Shown: positions 1 through 11,110, counted from the first letter of the stretch. The stretch is DNA of 64,000 bases from Akebia trifoliata (GCA_017979445.1 CM030718.1:21075021-21139020), one strand, 5' to 3'. The notes: generated by a model not told the origin, from the letters alone. Translations and numbers: made by a program.

Positions 1-304
1 CATTGGTTCATTTATAAATAACTCATAAAGTAAGGGTGAAAGTGTATTTTTGAAATTGACCAATGGGAGAACTCCATGTATGTACTTGAAGATTCCCACA
101 TTTTGAGGGCATAATGGGAAGTTCTCTCACCTTTATGGATTATTACCAAAGACCAAATAACATTTTTGGTTTGATTAAACTTTTTGAGAAGGACATTCTT
201 GAGTTTTCACAAAATGGAAGTTGACCCTCCAATTAGATGATGCATTGGGTATTGGAGCTTATGAGGTATCAACATGTGTCATCTTGTGAAAGGGTGAGAG
301 AATG

Positions 305-430
305 GACTTGGAGTAGACTTAGTGTTGGGCTTGGGTTTGGGTTAGGGTTAGGATATGGACTTGGGTTTGGACTTGGTTTTGGGTTTGAGATGTGGATTTT
401 ATTTATGGACTTGGGTTAGGATATGGGTGA
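305..430 (+). repeat. Degenerate G/T-rich telomere-like repeat
   Basis: A run of imperfect TTGGGTT, TTAGGGT and GGACTTGG words. It resembles a decayed TTTAGGG-type array or the G/T-rich interior of a Tat-type LTR; the Gypsy LTR at 43.6 kb has similar TTAGGGTTTTGA words. It encodes only a low-complexity Gly/Leu peptide with no gene character. Confidence 0.5.
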
Positions 431-600
431 TGGATATAGGTTTAAAGTGGATTAGGGACAAGGTATGGGCATGCAATGATATGAGATGCAATAAGTATGC
501 ATGTATACATGAATAATGATGTCACGTGGCAATGGGAGTTCGTCAAAGGGCTTGAGTCTAACTCGGAATCAATTCGAGAAAATTTGGATTTTCCTAATGG

Positions 601-625
601 GTTCGTGCAAATTGGGGTGTCTACA
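601..625 (-). repeat. Fragment of a Gypsy LTR terminus
   Basis: The stretch ends in GGGGTGTCTACA, the same terminal word that closes both Tat/Ogre LTRs at 44717 and 60819. The preceding GTGCAAA also matches. It probably marks the edge of a truncated or solo LTR covering some or all of 1-625. No internal region or target duplication is visible. Confidence 0.4.
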
Positions 626-910
626 GTCATCTCGTCATTGTCATGGCTTATTAAATATTTTGAAGAAGATTGATTTTGGGAAGAAAAATCAAGGGTATTT
701 CAAACATTTTTCATTAGTCTATATGAGAAGACTAAGAACAAGGGTCATGTTATTTGTTTGAAAAAGTCGATTATCTAATTTTTTTTTCTCAAATTGCTCT
801 TCTCAAGACTCTCAAGAACTATCTAGGGGTGCTTGTGTTTGTTGTAAGTGAAGGTATTATGAAAATTAACCCGACTCATTTAATAATCGTGTTAAAAGAA
901 TAATTCTGAA

Positions 911-1095
911 TTGACCTCAAGCTTGAACCTCACATTGCACTCCCTGACGTGAAAGTGTATAAGAATCTTAGATATTTTTCATTGAATCTCGATGAAAAGT
1001 ATCTATGATTCCTAGATTCGATGAAAAGTATATATGATTCCTATACACTTTCATGTTAGAGTGTGTGATGTGATGTTCAATCTTGACGTCACTCC
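911..1095. mobile_element. Foldback/hairpin MITE, copy 1
   Basis: The element is an imperfect palindrome. CCTCACATTGCA...CCTGACGTGAAAGTGTATA on the left pairs with TATACACTTTCATG...GATGTGATGTTCAA on the right, around a centre of GATGAAAAGTATCTATGATTCC and its relatives. The central unit is doubled. Related hairpins lie at 1715-1907, 3165-3295 and 26670-26825. Confidence 0.7.
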
Positions 1096-1714
1096 AGCAC
1101 AACTCAAAATCTTATAACTAAACTCGGCATGTTTATTAAAGAGGGTAACACAACACGACCGATGTAACCCGTTCAATAATAAGTTGGGTTGTATGGTATT
1201 CAGGTTGACACGCATAACCCATAAACATGACATGAATATGATAAAAAAAAAAAAAAAAAACAAAATAAGTATCATAATTATTTAATGGGTTATATAAAGG
1301 TAAGGTTATGTAGGTCAACACGATGCATTAATGACATGATTATTAAACGAGTCAAAATAGGTTAAATGGGTTGATGTCCCTAGACTAATGAAAAGTGACC
1401 TAAATGTTCTCGTCGTCATCTCATCATTATCATATCATCTCATCATTGTCATGTCTTATTAAATATGTTGAAGAAGATTGATTTTGGGAAGAAAAATCAA
1501 GGGTATTTTAAACATTTTTCATTAGTCTATGTGAGAAGACTAAGAACAAAGGTCATGTTATTTGTTTGAAAAAGTCGACTATTAAATTTTTTCTCAAACT
1601 TCTCTTCACAGGACTCTGGAAAACTAATTAGGGGTGCTCGTGTTTGTTTGTTGTAGGTGAAGGTATTGTGAAAATTGACTTGACTCATTTAACAATCGTG
1701 TTAAAAGAATAATG

Positions 1715-1907
1715 TTGAAGTGACCTCAAGATTGAACCTCACATTGCACATCCTGACGTGAAAGTGTATAGGAATCATAGATACTTTTCATTGAATCTCG
1801 ATGAAAAGTATCTATGATTCCTAGATTCGATGAATAGTATATATTGTTCCTATAAACTTTCATGATAGGGTGTGTAATGTGATGTTCACTCTTGAGGTCA
1901 CTCCAGC
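1715..1907. mobile_element. Foldback/hairpin MITE, copy 2
   Basis: This is the copy of the 911-1095 hairpin inside the second ~800 bp unit. It has the same CCTGACGTGAAAGTGTATA arm and the same doubled GATGAAAAGTATCTATGATTCC centre, so it was multiplied by the segmental duplication and not by independent insertion. Confidence 0.7.
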
Positions 1908-2912
1908 ACAACTCAAAATCTTATACCTAAACTCGACATATTTATTAAATAGGGTAACACTACACGACCCGTGTAACCCGTTCAATAAATAAGTTGGGTT
2001 GTATGATATTCAGGTTGACACGCATAACCCATAAACATGACATGAATACGATCCCAAAAAAGAAAATGTGTCGTAATTATTAAATGGATTATATAAAGGT
2101 AAGGTTATGTAGGTCAACACGAAACATTAATGACATGATAATTAAACGGGTCAAAATAGGTTAAATGGGTTGATGTCCTTAACCTAGACATAACTTGTTT
2201 AATAATCCGGTTAGACAAATCGACATAATTAGACTCAACCCACTAACTTTTTTTTTTTTTTTTTTTTCAAGTTGTGTTAAGAATTGCCACCCTAAACTAA
2301 ATCGATGATTGACCCATAAATTTCTCAGACCATGATTCAATTTGGTTAGGTCGGCTTATATTTAATGAATAATTAAAAATAATCGATCTTTTTTATTTAT
2401 TTATAATGAATTACTACTATTTATTTTCATTAAAAAAATGATAACACGAACAAATACACGTGGTTCACTTATTGGATCGATCATATTACACAATCCGGTT
2501 GGAATCAGTTGAATCATAGGTTTCGGTACAGCTTCTTAAGACACTCTTAAGCCAAATAAATTAAGTCACGAGTTCATGAATTACTGAGCTAGAAACTAAA
2601 ACATCAATCATCTAAAAAATGATCTTGGATACGTTTGTGATGCTAACTTGATGCATTTATAAGTAGCAACAACTCTATTTATTCCATAACTGTCAATATG
2701 TTTGGCACATGATTTTGCATTTTGATTTCTTGTCACGGACAATCATACTTAGATGACTCAACAAGTAATCTTGGAATGAATTTTAGTCCCAATTCAGATG
2801 TGTTAATCGAAAAAAATAAACATAAAACTCAATAAAGGAAAAGAAAAAAAATTAAATCTTGATTTTGAAGTCTCATCTCTTGTTCACGAATAATATTTAT
2901 TATGAAGAATAA

Positions 2913-3329
2913 TGATTTTCTAACTAGAAAGTCTTCACTCGATTGAGGGGTGGGAGTCAGGATTTTGCCCATCTGGGGCAACCAAGAGTAGAAATGTTTT
3001 TGTGGGGACAATTAAGGGTGAAAAAAAATAGTTGTGGGGATACACTACTATTTTATTTGCCACCAATATCTGTCGGAATAACTAACTAATCTGTAGACTT
3101 TGAAAAATCTCGTGGGGGCAAGTGCCCCACTATAAATCTGCCCGACTCAATCAATACTTGGCTGATGTGGCACAGACACGGAACCATAGATCTTTTTTCT
3201 CGGGATACACAACTACACATTTTTTATGGGGATGTGCAGGTGTATCCCGAGGAAAAAGATCTATGGTTCCGTGTCTATGCCACATCAACCGAGTATTGAC
3301 CAAGTGAAGACTTTCTAGTTAGAAAATCA
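2913..3329. mobile_element. TIR element with nested hairpin (~417 bp)
   Basis: Terminal inverted repeats of about 27 bp: GATTTTCTAACTAGAAAGTC at the left and GACTTTCTAGTTAGAAAATC at the right. Inside lies a second palindrome (about 3165-3295) with GGAACCATAGATC and GATCTATGGTTCC arms and a TCGGGATACAC loop flank. The interior is non-coding. I could not define a clean target duplication. Confidence 0.7.
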
Positions 3330-3504
3330 GCACTCTATTATGAATCATTTTCACCTAGAGCTATGTTGATTGATGGCCAGATTTGATTCGATTTAAGCTT
3401 CTTCATTTTTTATATCACAGGGTAGCCATCAACCTTTTCAAGATTGGTTAGTCCCAACAACGATCACACACCCGACCCCATGGAAGTTTAAGTTAGGAGT
3501 TCCT

Positions 3505-3595
3505 AGACCCATAGCTCAGTTGGTTCGACACATTGTAAAAACAACTTTGAGGTCTCGGCTCTAGTCTCGCTTACTCATAAAAAAATAAAAATAAA
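3505..3595 (+). mobile_element. tRNA-derived SINE-like element
   Basis: TAGCTCAGTTGG is a perfect pol III A-box context. A weaker B-box-like GAGGTCTCGGCTCTAGTC follows about 45 bp later, then an A-rich tail (AAAAAATAAAAATAAAAAAC). Short length, tRNA-like head and A tail fit a plant SINE fragment. It is not a functional tRNA because no cloverleaf or acceptor end is seen. Confidence 0.5.
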
Positions 3596-3721
3596 AAACT
3601 AAAGAGAGTATGTCAGGAGACCACCTATAATTCTCGAACACACGACCAAAGGGAGAAAACCCCTACCACTAGTTTTAACCAATCCTTTAGTGATAGATTT
3701 AAGTTTTATTTATTTCTTAAT

Positions 3722-3905
3722 TATTTTTTTTTTGCTAGCCGAGTGTTTGGGCTAGCTTGCGCGCACCATGACTAATCTCAGGGAGAACTACCACAGCAAC
3801 CCAGCGCCATGGTCCCCCAGTTAAATCATGAGAAAAATCTAAAAGGAGAATTGAACCCATGACATGCACCTAACCCACACTTCACGTGCTCGCCCTTACC
3901 ACTTA
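3722..3905 (-). mobile_element. tRNA-derived SINE, minus strand
   Basis: On the minus strand it reads GTGGTAAGGGCGAGC (A-box-like), then ATGGGTTCAATTCTCC (B-box-like, GGTTCRA), a body with GGGGGACCATGGCGCTGG, and ends in CTAGC followed by an A tail, which is the T run at 3722-3734 on the plus strand. Head, body and tail are in the correct order for an Au-like plant SINE. Confidence 0.65.
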
Positions 3906-4981
3906 ATATTAATAATTAATATTTCTTAATTATTAATTAATCTAAACACGGTCAAATTTTAGGTAAAACTTGGAGGAGTCACAGGGTTGACTAACACAAT
4001 TCAAAATTTTCAAGAGAACATGTGGAGTCATGAGTTCTTAATATTCAAACAAATTTTTTGTTTTGTTTTTGTTTTTGTGAAACTTTCTTCATGTAACAGA
4101 AAACGTGTTTGAAGAGTTCAAGTGTGACGTGATATGGGTTTGACAATCACCATCTGTTTCCAATTTTTGCACAAATTTTATCTATCTATCCATTTAAATA
4201 AGAAACATTATATTACCACATCAACTTCTTTGTGTAGCACACTAATCTTTGATTTAAATGAATAACAACAAAAGGTGTGGGAATAATTAAATGTTGTCTA
4301 TAAATAATTTCAAATTTTCATTATTTAATTTGTATAAAAAATTTAAAATTATTGTTCTCTTGAGGATATCAAATGGACCATAATAAAAACCAGACGATGC
4401 AGATCCAATTTGGATCGGAAAAAACTTGTACATCTCCCTTGCAACTAACCGAGTGAAGTTCATAAAATGGAGATAAGAGGATTCGAAATTGCTAACATCC
4501 ACCACACCAATTGATTTTACTATAGAGACCAACAATAGACAATAACTCTCTTTGACAAACTTGATTTGTTGAATATGTTTTGTTGGATCCTTAATATCTC
4601 CTTAAATTACAAGAAAAACTAGAAAAATAAAATAAAATAAAATCAATGGAGTTAAGAAGGAATGCAGAGACCAGGATCAATGGGTCTCTTTTAGTTATTA
4701 AGTTTGAATCATGGAACTCTTTTAAGGAGAACCATTTATTAGAAAATTACAATTTTCTATGAAAATTTCAAAATCATACATGAAAGCAGCTTTTACACCT
4801 TTACAGTCCTCATGACACAATTTTTTTTTTCTTTTTTTCTCTTCCTCCCCAAAGCTTATAACTGGTATGATACAAGGGTGTGACATAAAAATACAAAAGG
4901 GACAAAATCGAATATGCCCGCGATTTGTTTGGAATTTTTTCTCTATATTTTCCAATTTGTGGTTGGATTGGATTTCTCTAT
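3906..4981. other. Non-coding: AT-rich spacer and probable PP2C 3' UTR
   Basis: No gene is supported. The part nearest the PP2C stop codon (about 4720-4981) is the likely 3' UTR. It contains a T run near 4820 and AATAAA-like words only further out. Several short open frames here are AT-rich and have no family character. Confidence 0.5.
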
Positions 4982-7557
4982 TTACACACAAGATCTCCAT
5001 ATCCTTCCCTCTAAAGATATAACAATGATAGAAACATCATCGTGGTATCTGCGGCGGTCCCCTTGTGGTATCTCAAGCAACTCATGAAAGTCCATGCCTG
5101 AAACAAACACCAAACCAAGTTTTATTACATTTTTTTTTTTTTTTAGTGTTTCTATATAGTTTCCTCATACTTCATTCTAAAAGTTTGGATTTGGGTCTTA
5201 CCAGCTTTCTTTGCTGCACGAAACAAGACTTCTTCGACAAGGTGTTGTGCCGGATCTCCTTCGGGTGAGGAAGCAATGAAGAGCTCAACTTGGGAGACCG
5301 CTTCTTCATTGGTGAAGTATTGATAGAGCCCATCAGATGACAATATCAAAAATCTGTCTTTTGGTCCCAATCTGTGGTGGTGAACAGATGGGAAACAATT
5401 GATGTATGGAGATGTTCCCACATAGTCGATTCTGAACATCTCTAGAAGTGCATTGTTCCACTTGGGCTGTAAATATCCGAAGAGATAAGTGTCAGGAATT
5501 ACTAGACCTCTCTAAACAAACATGATAAAATCAAAATTGATCAAATATGGTCTCTTAATAAACAATAGCGTATCTATGTATACGAGTGCACGTAACATGT
5601 TATACTAGAATGAGTATGTAACTAAGTATTTTGAGCCTAAAACCCGAATGATACCTGTTTGAGAAAGCCTGCGCCAAAAGCTCGTGTAACCTTCAACGAG
5701 CCTTTCACACGATCGTTCATGACAGCCGAAGCATCATCGGGATGTTCATTCTTGATTCTCTCAACTTCCTGAAATGCAATAAATTAACCAAGTCATGCAA
5801 TGCTAGATTCATACAAATAATTCATACAAGTAAATAATCAACTCTAAGAAGTTAGAATAAATTAAGGGTATTGGAGAACATTACCTCCTCAACAGAAGTA
5901 CTATGGTCATGGTCAGCTGAAGAGCTTTTAAAGCTGGGAATCCATCGGATTGATCGGCATCACATGTTTCAAGATCATACAAAGTTTCCTCCTTGATCCT
6001 TTCCAAGTCTTGGCGAGTCTTTCCGAGCCAGAGGTCAGGCTCCGCTTTCTGACCTAAGACCACACGACTATCACCCACATTCATCACGTAAACATCTTCG
6101 CCCTTCATCAACATCACAAGAACGCACGAACCCATCAAAGCCAACTCCGGATTCTCCATAACCATCTTATCTGCAATATCCAAATAAGCCTCCTCTGTCT
6201 TTCTCAATGCCTGTGAAAGAGCTTTCAAGACATCCGAGTGATTAATTGCTGCCTCCCCTTCACAATTAGATCGTCTCAATTGTTCCTTCAACCTTCGATC
6301 GAGTTCCAACCTCTCTCTATCCCATTCACACTTCCACCTTCTATGACTCTCCTCCCATTTCTTTGCCGCCCCTTTGAACCTATTCTTTGAATTCTTACAA
6401 CGATTCCTCTTCGAATTCGTCTTCGAATTAACATCCCAACTTCCTAACGGGTAATTCTCTGTCTCAACGCATTGAGAACAACTATCAACCATCTGATCAA
6501 TCGTTCTAGAGTTATCAGACTCTTCGGTCGGAACTAAAACATTTTGCTCTAAGTTATCATCCGTGGAACGAATTGGGTCTGACAACGTCGTGGTGGCAGA
6601 TGAGGATTCGGACTTATCATCCCATAACAATCCTTTAAGCTCCTTATGAACAGAAGAATACAAATTGGATAAAAGATAATCAGGAGCATCAGGACCATTA
6701 AATCCATCATAAATCCCTACAAAAACCCATCCATGTTCTTCTGAAATCACAACATGAACTCGATCTTCGCCCGCCTTTCCTTGTGCCCATTGAAGATTCT
6801 GACTTTCTAAAGAATCTTCATCATCCAAACTCACATCACTACTCAAATTAGTACTATTCTCTCCATTCTTCTCAGACCCAATTACCCAATCCGATTCTTT
6901 AACCGATATAACCCCTTTAATTGGTGCAACAATCGAATTACGCCCACCCGAGATCGTCTTCGCAATCACTCTCTGAAGAGCCCTAATCAAAGTCGCTTTT
7001 TTGGATTTGGGTCTAAAAGCAAAACCCCCATGAGAGTAACTCCTCTGAAACTGATCTGATAACCCTTTTTCGAGAGGACCCGAATACAACCCTCGATCGA
7101 TCGGTCCCGACATGAATCCTCGCTCAATTGGTCCAGATAAAAATCCTCTTTCAAGAGGACCAGAACCCATAATCCCCCCAAAATTATTCCCCATTAAAGG
7201 ACCAGAAGAATTCATCAAACACGACCTTGGAACGGGTTGTAACGGTATTGAAGCAAAAGAGGTTGAACTCTCGAAAGCCGCAGATCTATCAAGACTATTA
7301 TAAGAGTAAAGATCGACAAACGCAGTAGATAAAGGGGTTGATGTATTTGCACTTACAGAAGCACCAGAGATTGATCGAAACGTTGTGGTTTCCTCCGAAT
7401 GAACTTTTGATAAAGCAACCCGACATGGATCGGGTCTAACGTAACAGAACGAATGACCCAAACCTTCATCTAGTGGATCAGATATAACAACGGCTATATC
7501 GTGTCGTTTGTTATTCCCAGAGAAACAAACGCTTATCTTAGCTAAACCGTTTCCCAT
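4982..7557 (-). CDS. PLL: POLTERGEIST-like PP2C phosphatase (PLL4/PLL5 type), frameshifted
   Basis: A Ser/Thr phosphatase of the plant PP2C clade C. POL/PLL proteins are membrane-associated and act in stem-cell and leaf-development signalling. Exons on the minus strand are 5885-7557, 5655-5768, 5202-5466 and 4982-5097, all with GT/AG borders. The start is fixed by TAA in frame 9 nt upstream. The protein opens MGNG, a possible N-myristoylation site; PLL-type repeats with ERGFLSGP occur near residues 135-165. Catalytic motifs seen: [18 protein letters not shown] (about 280), [20 protein letters not shown] (about 495), then [17 protein letters not shown] in exon 2, [13 protein letters not shown] in exon 3 and [11 protein letters not shown] in exon 4. 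Exon 1 is 1673 nt, one short of the phase exon 2 needs, and the frame breaks at about 5908 between QLT and HSTSVEE. With that base the protein would be about 722 residues. A sequencing error is as likely as a true lesion. Confidence 0.9.
5908..5909 (-). other. One-base deletion in PP2C exon 1
   Basis: On the plus strand the sequence reads CTATGGTCATGGTCAG. The family frame ([12 protein letters not shown]) and the phase of exon 2 both require one more base, most simply a second C in GGTCATGG. As written the frame runs out at the intron border in a TAA and loses the last ~170 residues, including the metal-binding SSDG and HDD motifs. Confidence 0.8.
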
Positions 7558-7673
7558 CGTAGCTTATAGAGACTGTTTCGGCCGTTACAGTAGTTTAAAC
7601 CCGATATTTCATAACCGATATTTCGAAAATTTTGATCTTTTTCAGTTTGAGAAAGATTGAGAAAGAGAAGCAT
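7542..7673 (-). promoter_or_regulatory. Upstream ORF overlapping the PP2C start
   Basis: An ATG at 7673 (minus) opens a 43-codon reading frame that runs through the leader, overlaps the PP2C ATG in another frame and stops 12 nt inside the PP2C coding sequence. If the mRNA begins upstream of 7673 with no leader intron, ribosomes starting here would bypass the main ATG. Transcript start and leader splicing are unknown. Confidence 0.5.
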
Positions 7674-7745
7674 AGAAGAGAGGAGCAGAAGTAGAAGACG
7701 AGAGAAATAGAGAGAGAGAAGAAGAAGAAGAAAGAGAAGAGAGTT
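7660..7745 (-). promoter_or_regulatory. CT-rich leader / Y-patch-like tract
   Basis: On the minus strand this is an almost pure pyrimidine tract (CTTCTTCTTCTTCTCTCTCT-like) within 190 nt of the PP2C ATG, typical of plant 5' UTRs and core promoters. It supports this side as the transcribed leader. No unambiguous TATA box was assigned. Confidence 0.5.
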
Positions 7746-7812
7746 GACTTTTCGAGGTTGGAGGCTCAGATATTTTTAATGTTTTATGGGCTTTTTTGGG
7801 TAGGGTCGTTGA

Positions 7813-7836
7813 CTAGGGTTAGGGTTAGGGTTTGGG
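7813..7836 (-). promoter_or_regulatory. Telo-box cluster in the PP2C promoter
   Basis: The minus strand reads CCCAAACCCTAACCCTAACC, containing the AAACCCTAA telo-box followed by two more CCTAA words. Telo-boxes are known plant promoter elements of growth-related genes and can recruit TRB proteins and Polycomb. It lies about 260-280 bp upstream of the ATG. Confidence 0.55.
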
Positions 7837-7964
7837 TTCGAGAGTACACCATGGGTTTAGGATTGGAAGGAAAGAAGTAATCAATTTGGTGATAAAAAGT
7901 CAAAGGGGGCTCTCTATCTCTCTTGAGAAGCGTGCCATATAGCCGATGGATCTAAGTTGACTGA

Positions 7965-7970
7965 CACGTG
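7965..7970. promoter_or_regulatory. G-box (CACGTG)
   Basis: A perfect CACGTG in GACACGTGGCAG, about 410 bp upstream of the PP2C ATG. This is the binding core for plant bZIP and bHLH factors; the ACACGTGGC context is ABRE-like. Function is inferred from motif and position only. Confidence 0.45.
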
Positions 7971-9725
7971 GCAGTATAAGAGAAGAAGCCGTGGAGATTC
8001 TGCCTACCTCAATGATCTATTTGGTTTGGCTGACTTCCTTTCCTTTCTCTTTCTCTTTCTCTTCTTTTACTATTTATTAAATTCATTTAAATAAATAAAA
8101 AAAAAAAGTTGATTAAGAGATACCCTTTCCAAAACTTGGTTAATATTTGAGCTACCTTTATGTTTTAAAAATGATTATATGGCCTTTGACCTTAGTCTTC
8201 TCATATAGACTAATGAAAACTTAATCTAAATTAATTTTTTTTTTAATCTATTCTACCCATGATCTTAAACTTCGATTCTTGTGTCATATCTTGTCCCCAT
8301 GGATATCGAGTTAATTTGTTTGACAATTTAAGAATAAGGTGAATACAAAATGCATAGTCATCGTAAGACATTTCTGTTTAAATTATAAAAATAATTATCT
8401 TATCAGAAAACATAAAAATTCGAGTTGACTTGATTTTAAGTTAATAAAATTTAGTAGATATTTTCAAAATATTTGACTAATCATATTAAATCTTGATGAA
8501 GGCTACGTGAAGGATGATTCATATTAAAAATCTCATCGTTCATGAGTAATACAGAGATGACTTTGGGTGAGTTATTGTAGTTTCAGACGAATATTAAAAT
8601 CATGATTCAACCTCATATTCAATCCATAATTCTCAACCTCGCCTTAACCCCTAACAAAGAATTTGAGTTTTTCTTCTACCCATAATTCTGTCGACTTCTA
8701 CTTCTCGTAAAATCTTATTTTATTCTTGAGGTGTATCGGTTGAAATAGACAAAATCTGATTTTGGGAAAACCAAGGTCATGTCATCAATTTGAAAAATAT
8801 AGGGGTGTCTCAAATATTAACCAAAACGTGGAGGGTATGTCTAAATCGCCCATTAATTAAATAGAAAAGAAAGTGGTTGTGTATCCCATACTATCTTATG
8901 CAAATTTATAATAATACTCCTAATCCCATTGGGCCCACTTCAACGGTCTTGATGTCTTGATACAAAGATTGATGATGTGATCAATTTTACTTCTCACAGT
9001 GGATAGATAGGAATTAGGAGGACTACTTCCTATGGTCCCCCACTCTTGAATCTTGATGTTTAAAGCTTGAAAGTGTCTTGAAGTCAGATTCAATCTACAC
9101 TGTTTATTGTAAGATCGAGAGAAATGGACGGTGTAGATTGAGTTTGGCTGTATGGACTTAAATCCTTAATGAGGAAAGTCAGTATATGGTTGGTGGTCTG
9201 ACACGGTCTTCACACGTCCAAAATAAATACTTCAAATATTACAGATGTACATTAGGAGATAGTCTGCTTTGTGATTGACAGGTGGACACGTGTCCCTGTT
9301 GAATGGGCTATGTACCATTCTCACTATTGGGATTATAAGATGGATTTTTAGGCAATCTATATTCTCAAAAGGTACTCAAACCCTAGTTCGATTCGACTTC
9401 AAATGCTTTTCATCAGAAATTTCTAGTACTATAACATGCCACGTGGCATTAATCAAGTTGATTTTTTAAAAATAAGTTTCTATTATTAAAATATTCAGTG
9501 GAGTTAATTGGGGTAAATTCTAAACATTTTGAGGTGAGGGATGGGTACCAAAACATCGAGGAAAGAAAAGAAGAAAAAATTGGTGGATTTTGAAAAAAAA
9601 ACAAAATAGTGAATTTTTAAAAAATAATTGATGATTAATTAAGAAAATCATGTTTTTTGACGATTTTTACTAATTTTCTTGAAAATATAGAGAATTTGGT
9701 GACTTCTAAAGAGGTGAGTTGGGAC
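7971..9725. other. Intergenic DNA, no gene seen
   Basis: AT-rich spacer. About 8185-8222 holds an inverted piece of the repeat at 700-740 (TTAGTCTTCTCATATAGACT). About 8755-8850 resembles the dispersed AAGGTCATGTCATCAATTTG repeat that recurs near 11390 and 16770. No coding region of family character was found. Confidence 0.6.
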
Positions 9726-10153
9726 TAGGAATGCAACTTGGTTCAGTTCAAGTTGAGAACCAAACCAACTCGATAGCTTTGGGCTGGTTGGAATAAGTTA
9801 CAGTTCGATTCTGAATTAAGAAAATGGAGGATAGATCAATTTGATTTGGTTCACGGTTCAAGATTTTTATAGAACCAAACCAAACTCTTCTCAATGACTT
9901 ACCACTTTTTAGGAGTTGGGATATAAAATAATGATTTTTTTTTCCTTTTGATAGATAGATTTATAACTTTTAATAGATAGATTAAAGATTCATTACATGG
10001 AATTTCATGTTTATTATTTATTTATTATTATTAAAATATGTTGCTTTCGAGTAGATTAATTAATGGTTCGGTTTGATCCTATGGGTACTTCGGTTCGATT
10101 TTGATTCTTATTTAATGGAACCCCAAATCAAATTGAACCAAGTTGCACCCCTA
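9726..10153. mobile_element. hAT-like MITE, copy A (428 bp)
   Basis: The ends are TAGGAATGCAACTTGGTTCA and the complement of TAGGGGTGCAACTTGGTTCA. Inside are repeated GAACCAAACCAA and TTGGTTCGGTTC words. TAGGGGTG termini are typical of plant hAT elements. The flanking octamers GTTGGGAC and GTTATATC match only at four places, so the target duplication is decayed or the class is misassigned. Sister copies: 14619-15122 and 37320-38045. Confidence 0.65.
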
Positions 10154-10861
10154 GTTATATCTAAAACCTTGAGTTCAAATTGATTTTCAAATTGTAAAAA
10201 AACATTAAATTTACATAATTGTTAAAGTCCTTTTAAGGCATTTACGTGATTTTCAAATTATATTTTATAATATGCTTTAATTTTTGTTTTGTTATACAAT
10301 ATTATGTCTAACTATATAAAATATACTTATATACAATATAATAATGAGTCAAGTAAAGCCAGGCATTTTATTCATTGATTAGTAAAAGTTTTGGTTTCTC
10401 AATACTGAGTAAGCCTATTTGAGTTAGACCATACCTTTACAAGTTCAAGATCAAGATCAAGGCCCTAAACCTTTATTTTTTGGGTGGTCAAGTCTACATT
10501 AACAGGTCAATTAATAGTCCTACGAAACGTTCATCTCACCAAAAGTTTCATACCATTTGTTTCGTTGATATTTGAGATAACCCTTGATTTTCAAACTGTT
10601 GACCCATGAAAAATGCTATTTTGTACGAGGCTCATATGAGTATATCAAATACTCTTATCTTCAAACTTTTGTCACAAATCTTTTAATGTTTTAAATTTCA
10701 AAACCCATTATCATCAACTTCTAGGGCAAAATCTTTAAGTCAATCTTGTCTTTGACTTTTTACAAAATACTCTTGATTTTCTTCTCAAAATTACTATTTG
10801 CTTCAACTTCCTCAACAAGTCTAATCTTGTTCTTGAGGTATCAAAGGAGATAAAAACTAAG

Positions 10862-11110
10862 CAATGAGTGTTGGGCATAGTGGCCAGGGTCTCGTTTCAG
10901 AAAGGGAGAGAGGTCTTGAGTTCAAGACCCCTTATTGACGACCATAGGAATTTATCCCATCTTGCCTATTATATGTTGTTGGTGGGTTATTGCATATACT
11001 TAGGAGATTTGGACGAGATATGGTCTTCTAAGAGGTTAATTGCCTTGCCTCTGCTAGTCGATTCTAGGAGTTTGAGTGCCCCGTCATTAGAAAAAAAGAA
11101 AAAAAAGGAG
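10862..11110 (+). mobile_element. tRNA-derived SINE
   Basis: The head GGGCATAGTGGCCAGGGTC is followed by TGAGTTCAAGACCCC, a good pol III B-box (GTTCAAGAC). A ~150 bp body and a GAAAAAAAGAAAAAAAAGG tail complete the SINE layout. An 84-residue open frame across it is incidental. Confidence 0.6.

Larger units (their letters stand above)
631..2187. repeat. Tandem duplication of an ~800 bp non-coding unit
   Basis: Copy one (about 631-1377) and copy two (about 1437-2187) align nearly end to end. They share a TTGATTTTGGGAAGAAAAATC block, a poly-T/ATT block, a hairpin element and a GTTGACACGCATAACCC block. A homopolymer A run near 1244 is replaced by AT-CCCAAAA in copy two, so the copies are diverged. 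A shorter related piece lies inverted at about 8185-8222. No coding content is seen. Confidence 0.8.

Noticed and set aside
305..430. True interstitial telomere
   Set aside because: No perfect TTTAGGG tandem; words are mixed with GGACTTGG and resemble LTR interior sequence.
3520..3580. Functional tRNA gene
   Set aside because: Only the A-box region is tRNA-like; there is no acceptor stem or clear anticodon arm, and an A-rich tail points to a SINE.
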